A DNA stretch of 64,000 nt from assembly GCF_030068455.1 (NCBI RefSeq), contig NZ_JAQOSQ010000006.1:143091-207090 (forward strand). Reading direction: 5' to 3'. Within the stretch, counting starts at the first letter, position 1; every line of letters starts with the position of its first letter. Under the pieces are notes generated by a model, which made no database searches, had not been told where the DNA came from, and saw nothing but the letters and a program-made list of their open reading frames with translations. The stretch comes from Roseofilum casamattae BLCC-M143. Lineage in GTDB: Bacteria > Cyanobacteriota > Cyanobacteriia > Cyanobacteriales > Desertifilaceae. Of this stretch, positions 53,873 through 62,825 are shown one piece after another. The position numbers and the translations under genes were made by a program.

Positions 53873-55117
53873 TTACGAAGACGCTGTCGAAATATCGGAT
53901 TTCACGCAATTAAGCATCCGCAATGTGGCCGCAGCGGCATAATTTCGCCGAGCATTAAGATTAGGAGTAAACTGCTCTCCCGTCTCATTTAATGGCGAGG
54001 CAACCGAGCAGTAAGTAGACATTTGCGTAATTAAATCCGCAGCCCAATGATTCTCAATATCGCTAAACTGTTTGGGAGGTTCTTTTCCGGTAAACTGAGG
54101 ACTCAAACCGCGCGCTCTACGAGCGAATTCGGTGGCGCGACGCTGCACGGCCATTAACTCCGCGCGGGTAACCAGTTGTGCCGGTCGGAAAGTACCATCG
54201 GTATAGCCACTGACAATCTCATTATCTTTCGCCCATTGAATTTTCGCCGCGCTCCACCGGGATGAGGAAACATCGGGATAGGGAGAGATAGATGTTTGGG
54301 TGGGAATGCTGACATTTGCACCGGGAATTGTTTTCAGTGATTCTAATACCATCGATACCAATTGTTCCCGCGTTAAAGAATTTTGGGGACGGAAGGTATT
54401 GTCTTCAGCAAATCCGGAAACAAAACCAAGATCGACGGCTTGATTAATTTCGCTGACATAAATGTCATTGGCAATATCTCGAAATCTAGGAGGATCGACC
54501 GGATTTGGGTCTACAGGATTGGGATCGACGGGGTTGGGATCGGAAGGCCCTGGCGTACCGACTAAGGCGCTCAGTTGCGAGTCATTGAGCAAGTAAACAT
54601 GACCGAGAGTTTGTCCTTGATAAGAACGTTTAGCAAACCGCCAACCGGGATTGAGATTAATTTTAGCAAAGTCCGAGGTTACCCCATTAGCACGACCAAT
54701 TTCTATCTCTCCGCCGCCTGGAGTATTTGACGATCCAAGTAAGACGAGATCGTTATCGCGCCGCACGATCCGCAAGCTATATTTCAGGGCTAAATCTTCG
54801 TTATTCACCCGAATAGAAAAGCCATTACTATCGGTGCTGCGACCGCAAATTCCGGTGAAGTCAAAGTTAAGTAAAAGCGGGTTAACAATGGTCGGACTTT
54901 GGCCGCTTTCGCTCCAACATTGACGAGAGGTAGATTTTTGTTCCAAAATTAGCAGTTGATGAGCGGTGCTTCCTCGCGGAGCGGCGATCGCAACAAACTT
55001 ATCTTGTCCGACTTCGGTATGGTCGAAGAAGGCGCGAGCAGTAGAGACCCAGGCAGTCATCCCAACTACAGTAGTGGTAGCAACAACAGCTAGACGGGAG
55101 AGCAATGATTTTTTCAT
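53873..55117 (-). CDS. DUF3747 and S-layer homology (SLH) domain secreted protein
   Basis: 414 residues. Signal peptide at 1-29 (RLAVVATTTVVGMTAWVSTA, cleavage near ARA-FFD). DUF3747 at about 30-190 (GQDKFVAIAAPRGSTAHQLL, NPGWRFAKRSYQGQTLGHVY). A linker has tandem DPNPV repeats. Two SLH domains at about 215-270 and 285-340 (DNTFRPQNSLTREQL, DGTFRPAQLVTRAELM). SLH domains bind peptidoglycan-linked polymers or outer-membrane-associated layers, so this is a cell-envelope protein. Role in surface structure inferred. Confidence 0.9.
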   Translation of the reverse strand: MKKSLLSRLAVVATTTVVGMTAWVSTARAFFDHTEVGQDKFVAIAAPRGSTAHQLLILEQKSTSRQCWSESGQSPTIVNPLLLNFDFTGICGRSTDSNGFSIRVNNEDLALKYSLRIVRRDNDLVLLGSSNTPGGGEIEIGRANGVTSDFAKINLNPGWRFAKRSYQGQTLGHVYLLNDSQLSALVGTPGPSDPNPVDPNPVDPNPVDPPRFRDIANDIYVSEINQAVDLGFVSGFAEDNTFRPQNSLTREQLVSMVLESLKTIPGANVSIPTQTSISPYPDVSSSRWSAAKIQWAKDNEIVSGYTDGTFRPAQLVTRAELMAVQRRATEFARRARGLSPQFTGKEPPKQFSDIENHWAADLITQMSTYCSVASPLNETGEQFTPNLNARRNYAAAATLRMLNCVKSDISTASS

Positions 55118-55340
55118 AGTCGTGCAATGGTAGGCTTGATGTAAGCAGTGTACAGAGAGTTGCTTTATTTTTCTAGTACTTTCTCAGTCGAGAAGATCGG
55201 TAAATTGTTGCTCGGGTATGTGCCAGTTTTACAGGTGTCTGGGTAAGGAAATAGAATATGAGAGAATAGGGAATGAGCAATAAATTGTGGTGGCAGAGCT
55301 ATAGTAATAAGTAGATGTTTTAAGAGATTATTAATGGTTG

Positions 55341-56006
55341 ATGCCTATTCCGGAACTTCTCGACTGGCCGACTGAGGTAACCGAAGCGCGCGCAATTCAA
55401 GATCGATGGCGCGATCGCGTGGAAGTTTGCGATCGCCTCCATCTGGTAAACTCGGTGGCGGGAGTGGATTTGGGCTTTGAGAATGAGGGTCGAACCACCC
55501 GAGCGGCGGCGGCTCTATTTAGTTATCCCGATCTAGAACTGATGGAAACGGCGATCGCCATTTACCCGACTATTTTTCCGTACATTCCCGGATATCTCTC
55601 GTTTCGCGAAGTTCCGCCAATTCTGAAAGCGCTGCGGCAGTTGACGGTTTTTCCCGATCTGATTCTCTGCGACGGACAAGGACTCGCTCATCCCCGTCGG
55701 TTTGGTCTTGCCTGCCATTTGGGGGTATTGTTGGACTGTCCGACCATTGGGGTGGCAAAATCTCGGTTTATCGGCACTCATGGGGAACCGGGACGGAAGC
55801 GAGGTAGTTGGGAGTTGCTGACAGATGGGGAGGAGACTATAGGTGCGGTCTTGCGAACGCGCGCGAAGGTGAAACCTCTCTATGTTTCTATCGGCCATCG
55901 AGTGAGTTTGGAAACCGCTATCTCTTACGTGCTCGCTTGCGCTCCAAATTATCGCCTTCCGGAAACCACGCGCATTGCCGATCGCCTGGCATCAAATCGG
56001 ACATAG
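55341..56006 (+). CDS. nfi: Endonuclease V (deoxyinosine 3' endonuclease)
   Basis: 221 residues from ATG 55341; a TTG directly before it is an alternative. Metal-binding and catalytic motifs: VAGVDLGFENEGR (Asp), PGYLSFREVPPIL, LILCDGQGLAHPRRFGLACH (Asp), and the C-terminal Lys and His in VKPLYVSIGHRVSLETAI. It nicks DNA near deoxyinosine, starting repair of adenine deamination. A lone gene between the divergent SLH gene and Uma2. Confidence 0.94.
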   Translation: MPIPELLDWPTEVTEARAIQDRWRDRVEVCDRLHLVNSVAGVDLGFENEGRTTRAAAALFSYPDLELMETAIAIYPTIFPYIPGYLSFREVPPILKALRQLTVFPDLILCDGQGLAHPRRFGLACHLGVLLDCPTIGVAKSRFIGTHGEPGRKRGSWELLTDGEETIGAVLRTRAKVKPLYVSIGHRVSLETAISYVLACAPNYRLPETTRIADRLASNRT

Positions 56007-56045
56007 ATTCGGTCTCTGTTCTGTCATTATTCGGTAATTAAGAGT

Positions 56046-56621
56046 TTACCAGATTGAGGAAAGATTTAAAACGAAACCGAGTAAAACATTTTCTCCAGAT
56101 AAGGTCGTTGGATTGTCTAATATTTCTTTTTCTTGTCCCTGACGATAAACTTCAACTTGACGGTTTTTCGGGTTAATCAGCCAACCCAAACGAGTGCCAT
56201 TCTCCAGATATTCCTGCATTTTACTTTGCAGGAGTTTAACCGAATCGCTGGGCGATCGCAATTCTATAACAAAATCGGGACACAAAGGCAGGAATTTCTC
56301 TTTCTCTTCTGCGGTTAAAGCGTCCCATTTGGCTAACGGTATCCAAGAGGCATCGGGAGAGCGATCGCTACCATCGGGAAGGTGAAAGCATGTCGAAGAA
56401 TCAAAGACTACTCCTAATTGCGTTTGGCGGTTCCATAAATTGAGTTCGACATTAATATCGGAGTTCCGTTTTCCAGTTTCTCCCCCTGTCGGCGCCATAA
56501 TAATTAAGTCTCCTCGAGCTGTTCGTTCTAATCTTAACTCGCGGTTGGCAACACAAATTTGATAAAATTGTTCGTCAGTAATCGAGGCGGTTTCTGGATT
56601 ATTTAAAATAAATGCTGTCAT
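56046..56621 (-). CDS. Uma2-family putative endonuclease, copy 1
   Basis: 191 residues, DUF820/Uma2, with a PD-(D/E)XK-like core: Asp in SPDASWIPL, then DFVIELRSPSDSV (the E-x-K-type strand), and LGWLINPKNRQVEVYRQGQE. Roles in cyanobacteria are unknown; the family is hugely expanded and may act in conflict or recombination. Its paralogue lies just 190 bp upstream on the same strand. The two are almost identical at both ends but diverge strongly at residues about 50-90, a mosaic pattern. Confidence 0.92.
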   Translation of the reverse strand: MTAFILNNPETASITDEQFYQICVANRELRLERTARGDLIIMAPTGGETGKRNSDINVELNLWNRQTQLGVVFDSSTCFHLPDGSDRSPDASWIPLAKWDALTAEEKEKFLPLCPDFVIELRSPSDSVKLLQSKMQEYLENGTRLGWLINPKNRQVEVYRQGQEKEILDNPTTLSGENVLLGFVLNLSSIW

Positions 56622-56636
56622 AGTATTATCTCCTTG

Positions 56637-56813
56637 CTATAGTAAATCCGATTAACAGTGAGACAAGCGATAGTGTGAGGACTGAGCGAAGTCGAAGTCC
56701 GGACTGTTCATGATGTCCGAGCTTCGACAGCTTGGACTTCGCTCAGCTACCATTCGCTCAGCTCTCATTGGTTTTGCGATTTTATATCTCACTGTTATTT
56801 GAATCGGCTATAT
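56637..56813. mobile_element. MITE-like element M2 between the two Uma2 genes
   Basis: 177 bp with terminal inverted repeats ending AACAGTGAGA (56637-56663 and complement 56787-56813) and an internal inverted pair (ACTGAGCGAAGTCGAAGTCC at about 56681 and its complement near 56728-56747). Non-coding. It fills almost exactly the gap between the start codon of Uma2 copy 1 and the stop codon of copy 2. Family member of M1. Confidence 0.72.
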
Positions 56814-56814
56814 A

Positions 56815-57414
56815 TTACCAGATCGAGGAAAGATTTAAAACGAAACCGGGTAAAACATTTTCTCCGGATAAGGTCGTTGGATTGTCTAATATTTCTTTTT
56901 CTTGTCCCTGACGATAAACTTCAACTTGACAGTTTTTCGGGTTAATCAGCCAACCCAAACGAGTGCCATTCTCCAGATATTCCTGCATTTTACTTTGCAG
57001 GAGTTTAACCGAATCGCTGGGCGATGGTCGAAGACCCCCCGTAGGGGAACGCAATTCTATAACAAAATCGGGACATAAAGGCAGGAATTTCTCTTTTTCT
57101 TCTGCGGTTAAGGCATCCCATTTAGCTAAAGGTATCCACGATGCATCGGGGGAATAATCCGGCCCTTGAGGAAGCTTAAAACAAGTAGAAGAATCAAACC
57201 CGATTCCGGTTCCGTCTGCATCCGTCCAATTGGCTAATTGTTGAGCGATCTTCAAATTCCGGTTTCCCGTCCCTCCTCCTGTCGGTGCCATAATGATTAA
57301 GTCTCCTCGAGCTGTTCGTTCTAATCTTAACTCGCGGTTAGCCGCACAAATTTGATAAAATTGTTCCTCGGTAATCGAGGCCGTTTCTGGATTATTCAAA
57401 ATAAATGTTGTCAT
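56815..57414 (-). CDS. Uma2-family putative endonuclease, copy 2
   Basis: 199 residues, paralogue of copy 1. N-terminal 47 residues (MTTFILNNPETASITEEQFY onward) and the last 95 differ at only a few positions, whereas residues about 48-88 (GTGNRNLKIAQQLANWTDAD and following) differ heavily. It carries an extra in-frame 24-bp insertion (57026-57049) adding GGLRPSPT-like residues beside the IELRSP strand; this insertion splits a HIP1 octamer. The catalytic pattern DASWIPL and DFVIELRSP is kept, so it may be active. Confidence 0.92.
   Translation of the reverse strand: MTTFILNNPETASITEEQFYQICAANRELRLERTARGDLIIMAPTGGGTGNRNLKIAQQLANWTDADGTGIGFDSSTCFKLPQGPDYSPDASWIPLAKWDALTAEEKEKFLPLCPDFVIELRSPTGGLRPSPSDSVKLLQSKMQEYLENGTRLGWLINPKNCQVEVYRQGQEKEILDNPTTLSGENVLPGFVLNLSSIW
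57026..57049 (-). repeat. 24-bp insertion inside Uma2 copy 2 within a HIP1 site
   Basis: Compared with copy 1, which has the intact GCGATCGC, copy 2 reads GCGAT, then 24 bp including GGTCGAAGACC and CCCCCGTAGGGG, then CGC. The insertion keeps the reading frame. It contains two small palindromes and looks like a short repetitive extension. Confidence 0.8.
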
Positions 57415-57580
57415 GGTTTTATCTCCTGGTTGACATCCTCACTAGTCTGTCTGAAGCCACGGTAGTTCAATTTTAGCTCAATTAAGCGCTGGCTAGTCGT
57501 TTGAAGATCTGCAAATAGGATATAGTAGAGCTAGAGTGCGATCGCCACTATCCTCCAAAACTATAAATAACCAATCGAAT

Positions 57581-57874
57581 ATGTTAAGTAATCAAAAACT
57601 CGCTCTACTTCAAGAAATTGAGCAAATTCCAGAAGCAGATATCCCTGGTTTGCTAGAGCTTGTTCGTTCCTTTCGTCAAGAGACCATTCAAACAAGTCCC
57701 GTGCCGAATGGGAATGATGCAATTACTCATCTCAATAGTAGCGATCGTCAGGACAAACAGCTCAAACGACAAAGATTACAAGAGATGTTTGCCTTTTGGT
57801 CTGAGTTAGATGACGAACGCGAACAACAGGAATCTTTACAAGTTATTCAATCTCTGCGAAAAACCTCCATTTAA
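57581..57874 (+). CDS. Putative antitoxin preceding a PIN toxin
   Basis: 97 residues from ATG 57581 (MLSNQKLALLQEIEQIPEAD); an upstream reading from 57536 adds residues without conservation. It has a helical N-terminus (LLQEIEQIPEADIPGLLELV) and a highly charged C-terminus. There is no known DNA-binding fold visible. Its stop overlaps the start of the PIN gene by one base (TAATG), which fits translational coupling of a toxin-antitoxin pair. Confidence 0.8.
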   Translation: MLSNQKLALLQEIEQIPEADIPGLLELVRSFRQETIQTSPVPNGNDAITHLNSSDRQDKQLKRQRLQEMFAFWSELDDEREQQESLQVIQSLRKTSI

Positions 57875-58323
57875 TGGCTGAATTTATTATCTTAGATTCT
57901 GCACCAGTCGGGTTAATTACAAATCCGAAAGCTACTCCCATCGCTTTACGCTGTCAGCAATGGTTGCTAGGTCTTATAGATCGCGATTATGAAGTTGTTT
58001 TACCTGAAATTGTTGATTACGAAGTTAGACGAGAACTGTTGAGAGCAAATAAAGTAAATGGATTGGCAAGACTGGATCGACTGAGATCTGAACTGGTCTA
58101 TCTTCCCATTACAAGTGAAGTAATGCTAAAAGCTGCTCAACTATGGGCTGAAGCTAGACACAAAGGTAAGCCTACAGCTGATAATAAAGCTCTCGATGGT
58201 GATGTTATCCTAGCAGCCCAAGCGCTTTCGTTAGAAGATGATGGCCATGAGGTACTGGTTGCGACAAGTAACGTGAAGCATTTATCTCTCTTTGTCAAAG
58301 CAAAGTTATGGGAGAATATCTGA
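57874..58323 (+). CDS. VapC-like PIN-domain toxin
   Basis: 149 residues. First catalytic Asp in IILDSAPVGLITNP (near residue 8), Glu in VVLPEIVDYEVRRELL, Asp pair in ALDGDVILAAQAL, and the cyanobacterial C-terminal VATSNVKHLSLFV. Such PIN proteins are ribonuclease toxins held by the antitoxin encoded just before. It overlaps the antitoxin stop. No other genes are in the unit. Confidence 0.88.
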   Translation: MAEFIILDSAPVGLITNPKATPIALRCQQWLLGLIDRDYEVVLPEIVDYEVRRELLRANKVNGLARLDRLRSELVYLPITSEVMLKAAQLWAEARHKGKPTADNKALDGDVILAAQALSLEDDGHEVLVATSNVKHLSLFVKAKLWENI

Positions 58324-58521
58324 TGCGATCGCCTGCTTAGTGCAGCAACAAGCTTCAGCTCTAGTTGAGTAACCCTCGGACTTATCTAACTCAATTGTAT
58401 CGTCGATTCTTGCATCAGAGTCTTAACTGACTTGACTTTTTTTCTACTTCAGTGATATTTTGAAAGTACAAAATACTCACAAAAGCTACCACGACAACTT
58501 GCTCTATTAACACACACAAGA

Positions 58522-58592
58522 GTAGGGCGGTCATAAGCTTCAAACATGGGCGAACAATTTGCTGTAAATCTTAATTGGATTGGATTACAACG
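58522..58592 (+). repeat. Dispersed 70-bp repeat, copy B
   Basis: Contains GTAGGGC, AAGCTTCAAAC, GCTGTAAA and GGATTACAACG blocks, matching copy A near the CRISPR array over about 70 bp with about three quarters of positions shared. Non-coding in both places. Confidence 0.65.
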
Positions 58593-58610
58593 ATCGCACT
58601 ATCCAAAAAG

Positions 58611-58636
58611 TTAAGGTGGGCGATGCCCACCCTACC
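58611..58636. repeat. Palindromic intergenic repeat (GTGGGC...GCCCAC type), second copy
   Basis: TTAAGGTGGGC-GAT-GCCCACCCTAC, the same palindrome as at 13773-13797. It ends 6 bp outside the ilvD stop codon and may form the 3' terminator hairpin of that minus-strand gene. Confidence 0.75.
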
Positions 58637-58642
58637 GGATCG

Positions 58643-60322
58643 CTAATCTGCGTCTGTGACTGCGCCAACACTACTGGAAGAGACCAACTTCGCATACTTG
58701 GCTAAGGTACCGCGCGTATACTGAGGCGGTTTCGGTTGCCAGGCAGCGCGCCGCTTTTCTAATTCCTCATCGCTGACGTGTAACTCTAAGCTGCGCTCCG
58801 GTGCATTGATGGTAATCGTATCGCCTTCTTGCACCAGACCAATGGTACCGCCGACAGCGGCTTCTGGAGCGACGTGACCGACCACCATGCCGTAGGTTCC
58901 GCCGGAGAACCGTCCGTCCGTAATCAGACCGACGGAATCTCCCAATCCGGCACCAATAATCGCGGAGGTAGGGGCGAGCATCTCGCGCATTCCCGGACCG
59001 CCTTTGGGCCCTTCGTAGCGGATAATAATGACATCGCCGGGCTGAATTTTACCGGCAAGAATGGCTTGCAAGCATTCTTCCTCGGATTCAAATACCCGAG
59101 CGGGGCCGGTAATCTGCGGGTTTTTCACGCCGGAAATTTTAGCCACGGCGCCCTCAGAGGCGAGGTTGCCGCGCAATACGACTAAATGACCCTGCTTGTA
59201 GAGGGGGTTATCCCAGGAACGAATAACGTCTTGGTCGGGACTGGGGGTAGCGGGGACGTCGGCAAGGACTTCGGCAACGGTTTTCCCGGTAATGGTGAGA
59301 CAGTCTCCGTGCAATAACCCATGTTCGAGGAGCATTTTCATCACTTGCGGAATGCCGCCTGCTTGATGGAGATTGACAGTGACGTAGCGTCCGGAGGGCT
59401 TCAGGTCGCAGAATACGGGAACTTTGGCGCGAATGGCTTCAAAGTCATCGAGGCTGAGATCGACTCCCGCTGCGTGGGCGATCGCCAACAGGTGCAAGAC
59501 AGCGTTGGTAGAGCCGCCAACGGCCATGATGACGGCGATCGCATTTTCAAAGGCTTTCCGGGTTAAAATCTGGCTGGGCAGAATCTGCTGCTTAATGGCT
59601 TCCACCAAGGCTTTGGCCGAGGCTTCCGTACTGTCGGCTTTTTCTGGATCTTCTGCCGCCATAGTCGAAGAATAGGGCAAACTCATGCCCATGGCTTCAA
59701 AGGCGGAAGACATGGTATTCGCGGTAAACATGCCGCCGCAAGACCCCGCACCGGGACAAGCATTATCTTCTACGGCTTTTAGCTCGGCATCGTCAATTTT
59801 ACCGGCGCTGTGCTGTCCCACGGCTTCAAAGGCACTGACTACCGTGAGGTCGCACCCGTTATGAACGCCGGGTTTAATCGTGCCACCATAGACAAAGATA
59901 GCCGGAATATCCATGCGGGCGATCGCCAACATTGCGCCCGGCATATTCTTATCGCATCCGCCAATAGCCAGCACCCCATCCATGCTTTGTCCGTTGCAAG
60001 CCGTTTCAATGGCATCGGCAATCACCTCGCGGGACACCAGGGAATACTTCATTCCTTCCGTTCCCATGGAAATTCCGTCGCTGACAGTAATCGTCCCAAA
60101 CAGTTGGGGCATTCCGCCCGCATCTCTCAATCCGGCTTCGGCGCGCAGGGCCAAATCGTTCAGGCCCATGTTACAAGGAGTAATAGTACTGTACCCATTC
60201 GCCACGCCCACAATCGGCTTCGTAAAATCTTCATCCTTGAACCCAACCGCCCGTAGCATGGCTCGGTTGGGCGCTCGGCGCGCGCCTTGGGTTACCACTT
60301 GACTTCGATAATTATCAGGCAT
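58643..60322 (-). CDS. ilvD: Dihydroxy-acid dehydratase
   Basis: 559 residues. This iron-sulfur enzyme of branched-chain amino-acid synthesis dehydrates dihydroxy-acids to 2-keto acids. Cluster-ligating cysteines are in [12 protein letters not shown] and [18 protein letters not shown]; other signatures are [27 protein letters not shown] and [20 protein letters not shown] (split). The start [20 protein letters not shown] is typical. Monocistronic. A palindrome follows its stop. Confidence 0.97.
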   Translation of the reverse strand: MPDNYRSQVVTQGARRAPNRAMLRAVGFKDEDFTKPIVGVANGYSTITPCNMGLNDLALRAEAGLRDAGGMPQLFGTITVSDGISMGTEGMKYSLVSREVIADAIETACNGQSMDGVLAIGGCDKNMPGAMLAIARMDIPAIFVYGGTIKPGVHNGCDLTVVSAFEAVGQHSAGKIDDAELKAVEDNACPGAGSCGGMFTANTMSSAFEAMGMSLPYSSTMAAEDPEKADSTEASAKALVEAIKQQILPSQILTRKAFENAIAVIMAVGGSTNAVLHLLAIAHAAGVDLSLDDFEAIRAKVPVFCDLKPSGRYVTVNLHQAGGIPQVMKMLLEHGLLHGDCLTITGKTVAEVLADVPATPSPDQDVIRSWDNPLYKQGHLVVLRGNLASEGAVAKISGVKNPQITGPARVFESEEECLQAILAGKIQPGDVIIIRYEGPKGGPGMREMLAPTSAIIGAGLGDSVGLITDGRFSGGTYGMVVGHVAPEAAVGGTIGLVQEGDTITINAPERSLELHVSDEELEKRRAAWQPKPPQYTRGTLAKYAKLVSSSSVGAVTDAD

Positions 60323-60486
60323 CCTGATATCCTTTGATTACTACGAAAATATTGGTTATGCTCGTCTTCTGAATTGTTTCAAAAGTAAAGACCTTTTGAA
60401 CGCTGCGATCGCAACTCTTCATAGTTGCAATTGTACCATGCTTTCCCATTGCCTCTTACCGGGCATTTACTATGCTTGCCTCCCCT

Positions 60487-61326
60487 ATGAACGTCGAAGA
60501 ACTGAAACAGCAATACGCAGAAGGTCAACGAGATTTTCGCTCCATCGATCTCAATCGTCAACTCCTCGTTGGAATTTCTCTGAGCCAAGCCAACTTGCGC
60601 GAAGCCAAATTAGCTCAAGTGAATTTAAGTCGAGCCAAACTCAGAGGAGTTAATTTGCGCGAAGCCGATTTGCGAGGAGCCAATTTGAGCGGAATCGATT
60701 TACAAGATGCCAATTTAATTAGTGCCAATCTCCAGAAAGCAAATTTAATGGGGGCAAATTTGATGGGAGCGGGAATGCGCGGTGCGTATTTGCAGGAAGC
60801 TGATTTAACCGGAGCGAATTTAACGCATGCGAATTTAAGCGAGTCGATTCTGAGCGAGATTCGGCTCTACGATGCTAATTTGGCTAAGGCAACCCTAACG
60901 CGATCGAAGTTAGATGAAGCGATTTTAACCAAAGCGAATTTAGATAGCGCCAATCTTACCTATACCTTACTGACGAATGCGCATTTGGAGGAGGTCAATT
61001 TTAGTAATGCCATGCTCAGTGGGGCAAATTTAGAACAGGCTAATTTGAGTAAAGCCGATCTCAGTTTTGCTAATTTGAGTGGGGCAAATTTGCGCTTGGC
61101 AGTTCTCTATCAGGCCAATCTGCGCCAGGCCAATTTAAGCTGGGCCACTTTGCGTCAAGCGGATTTGCGCGTGTCTAATTTATTTCGGACTAATTTTAAT
61201 TGGGCGAATTTAGGCGAAGCACTGCTGTCGCAAGCGATGATGATTGATGCGAAGTTCGAGCAAGCGAATTTGCGCAATACGGACATGACTGGAGCGATTA
61301 TGCCCGATGGCACGAATCATGAGTAA
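60487..61326 (+). CDS. Pentapeptide-repeat protein
   Basis: About 279 residues from ATG 60487 (MNVEELKQQYAEGQRDFRSI); an in-frame ATG 15 bp upstream is also possible. Residues about 35-270 consist of about 45 consecutive A(D/N)LxX-type pentapeptides (for example LREADLRGANLSGIDLQDAN), folding into a right-handed quadrilateral beta-helix. Cyanobacteria have many such proteins, some with regulatory roles, most unknown. It overlaps nothing and is followed by the MATE gene after 114 bp. Confidence 0.93.
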   Translation: MNVEELKQQYAEGQRDFRSIDLNRQLLVGISLSQANLREAKLAQVNLSRAKLRGVNLREADLRGANLSGIDLQDANLISANLQKANLMGANLMGAGMRGAYLQEADLTGANLTHANLSESILSEIRLYDANLAKATLTRSKLDEAILTKANLDSANLTYTLLTNAHLEEVNFSNAMLSGANLEQANLSKADLSFANLSGANLRLAVLYQANLRQANLSWATLRQADLRVSNLFRTNFNWANLGEALLSQAMMIDAKFEQANLRNTDMTGAIMPDGTNHE

Positions 61327-61440
61327 TGATAGTTCTGGATTTATCGATAGATGTACTCATAACGGTACAACATTTTCGCCACAGGATTTAGAATACCAGG
61401 GTGCAGCGATCGCCTATTCTCGGTCATCACCCATTCTTCC

Positions 61441-62778
61441 ATGCCATACCAGTCTCAGAGTTTCTTACCTCGTTTCTACCGACTCGCCAGCATTAGCATC
61501 CTATCGAACATGATGGTTCCTCTGGCAGGGTTGTGCGACAGTGCGTTTTTAGGCCATTTGAGCAACATCAAACACCTGGCTGGAGTTATCTTAGCCAGCA
61601 TTCTGTTTGACTATCTCTATCGCATCTTTAAATTCCTACGCACCAGTACCAACTCCATCACTGCCGAAGCTGTCGGTCGAGACGATCGCAAAGATATCTT
61701 ACTCGCTCTCTTGCGCAGTGGCGCGATCGCATTCACCATCGGCGCCGTTATTGTCTTGCTTGCCTATCCCATTCAAGCGATCGGATTTACTATTTTAGCT
61801 GGCTCCAACGCCATCGAAAGTTCCGCCGTCGAATACTTTAATGCTCGCATAGTAGGTGCCCCTGCCGTTCTGCTCAACTTCGTCCTCATTGGCTGGTTTC
61901 TGGGACGAGAAAAAAATGCGATCGTGCTACTCATGTCTATTGTCGGCAACGGTTCCAATGTTTTGTTAGACTATCTTTTTATTTACCGTTGGGACTGGGC
62001 TAGCTCTGGCGCGGGTTTAGCCACTGCCCTCAGCCAAATCTTAGCCCTCATGGTTGCTCTGATTGCCGTGAGCGTCACCGTCTCCTGGAAAGAACTGCCC
62101 AATGCTATCTCTAACTTCTTCAATACCCAAGCGCTGCGATCGACTCTATCTTTAAAATGGAATATTCTGATTCGCTTTCTCGTCTTAATTTCCACCTATG
62201 CCATCTTCACTAACCTCAGCGCCATGGTGGGCACCAATACCTTAGTCGAAAATGGATTATTGCTGCAAATTGCCTTACTCAGTCAATTCACTATTCAAGG
62301 GATTGGCATGACCGAACAAACCCTCATTAGCAACTTTAACGGCAAACAAGAAACCGAGAAATTTCTCCCCGTATTTCTCACTTCAGTGATTCATAGTTTG
62401 CCCATCGCCTTCATGTTTGCGGCAGTGTCCTTCTTCTTCCCGAAAACCATCTTTGGACTGCTCACCAGTCAACCGGAAATTAACGCCTCGATCGCAGACT
62501 ACACCATTTGGCTCTTCCCCCTCCTTTTGGTAACGGCGATCGCCTTTATGATGGAAGGATACTTTATCGGCTTAAAACAAGGCGTAACTCTGCGCAACTC
62601 AGTACTGATTGCCTTCTTCATCGGCTTTCTCCCCCTCGCCATTATCGCTGCCAACACCGCTAACCCCCATCTGCTCTGGTTAGCCTTAACCCTATACATG
62701 GTCGTTTTAGCCACCAGCCTTGGCATTCAACTGTTCCAAAACGAACGGCGAGAAGTCAGCGAGCCGCTCGCCAGTTAA
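61441..62778 (+). CDS. MATE-family efflux transporter
   Basis: 445 residues with about 12 transmembrane helices. DinF-like MATE signatures: the N-terminal helix with PLAGLCDSAFLGHL, and GLATALSQILALMVA near residue 190. It exports drugs or metabolites using H+ or Na+ gradients. Closely related proteins have been annotated as the guanitoxin-cluster exporter, but no guanitoxin biosynthesis gene is in this window, so I keep the general name. The stop codon lies inside a heptanucleotide tandem repeat. Confidence 0.9.
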   Translation: MPYQSQSFLPRFYRLASISILSNMMVPLAGLCDSAFLGHLSNIKHLAGVILASILFDYLYRIFKFLRTSTNSITAEAVGRDDRKDILLALLRSGAIAFTIGAVIVLLAYPIQAIGFTILAGSNAIESSAVEYFNARIVGAPAVLLNFVLIGWFLGREKNAIVLLMSIVGNGSNVLLDYLFIYRWDWASSGAGLATALSQILALMVALIAVSVTVSWKELPNAISNFFNTQALRSTLSLKWNILIRFLVLISTYAIFTNLSAMVGTNTLVENGLLLQIALLSQFTIQGIGMTEQTLISNFNGKQETEKFLPVFLTSVIHSLPIAFMFAAVSFFFPKTIFGLLTSQPEINASIADYTIWLFPLLLVTAIAFMMEGYFIGLKQGVTLRNSVLIAFFIGFLPLAIIAANTANPHLLWLALTLYMVVLATSLGIQLFQNERREVSEPLAS

Positions 62779-62800
62779 TGAATAATGAATAATGAATAAT
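62776..62800 (+). repeat. Heptanucleotide tandem repeat (TAATGAA)
   Basis: About 3.6 copies of TAATGAA starting in the MATE stop codon (TAA at 62776-62778). Short tandemly repeated heptanucleotides are a known cyanobacterial intergenic repeat class (STRR). Confidence 0.85.
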
Positions 62801-62825
62801 TAACAATTACTAGTCAATCCTTGAA

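Larger units (their letters stand above)
58324..58642. other. 319-bp gene-free region between the PIN toxin and ilvD
   Basis: No gene found. It holds repeat copy B (58522-58592) and a GTGGGC palindrome (58611-58636) directly after the ilvD stop on the minus strand. The rest is AT-rich and unremarkable. Confidence 0.6.
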
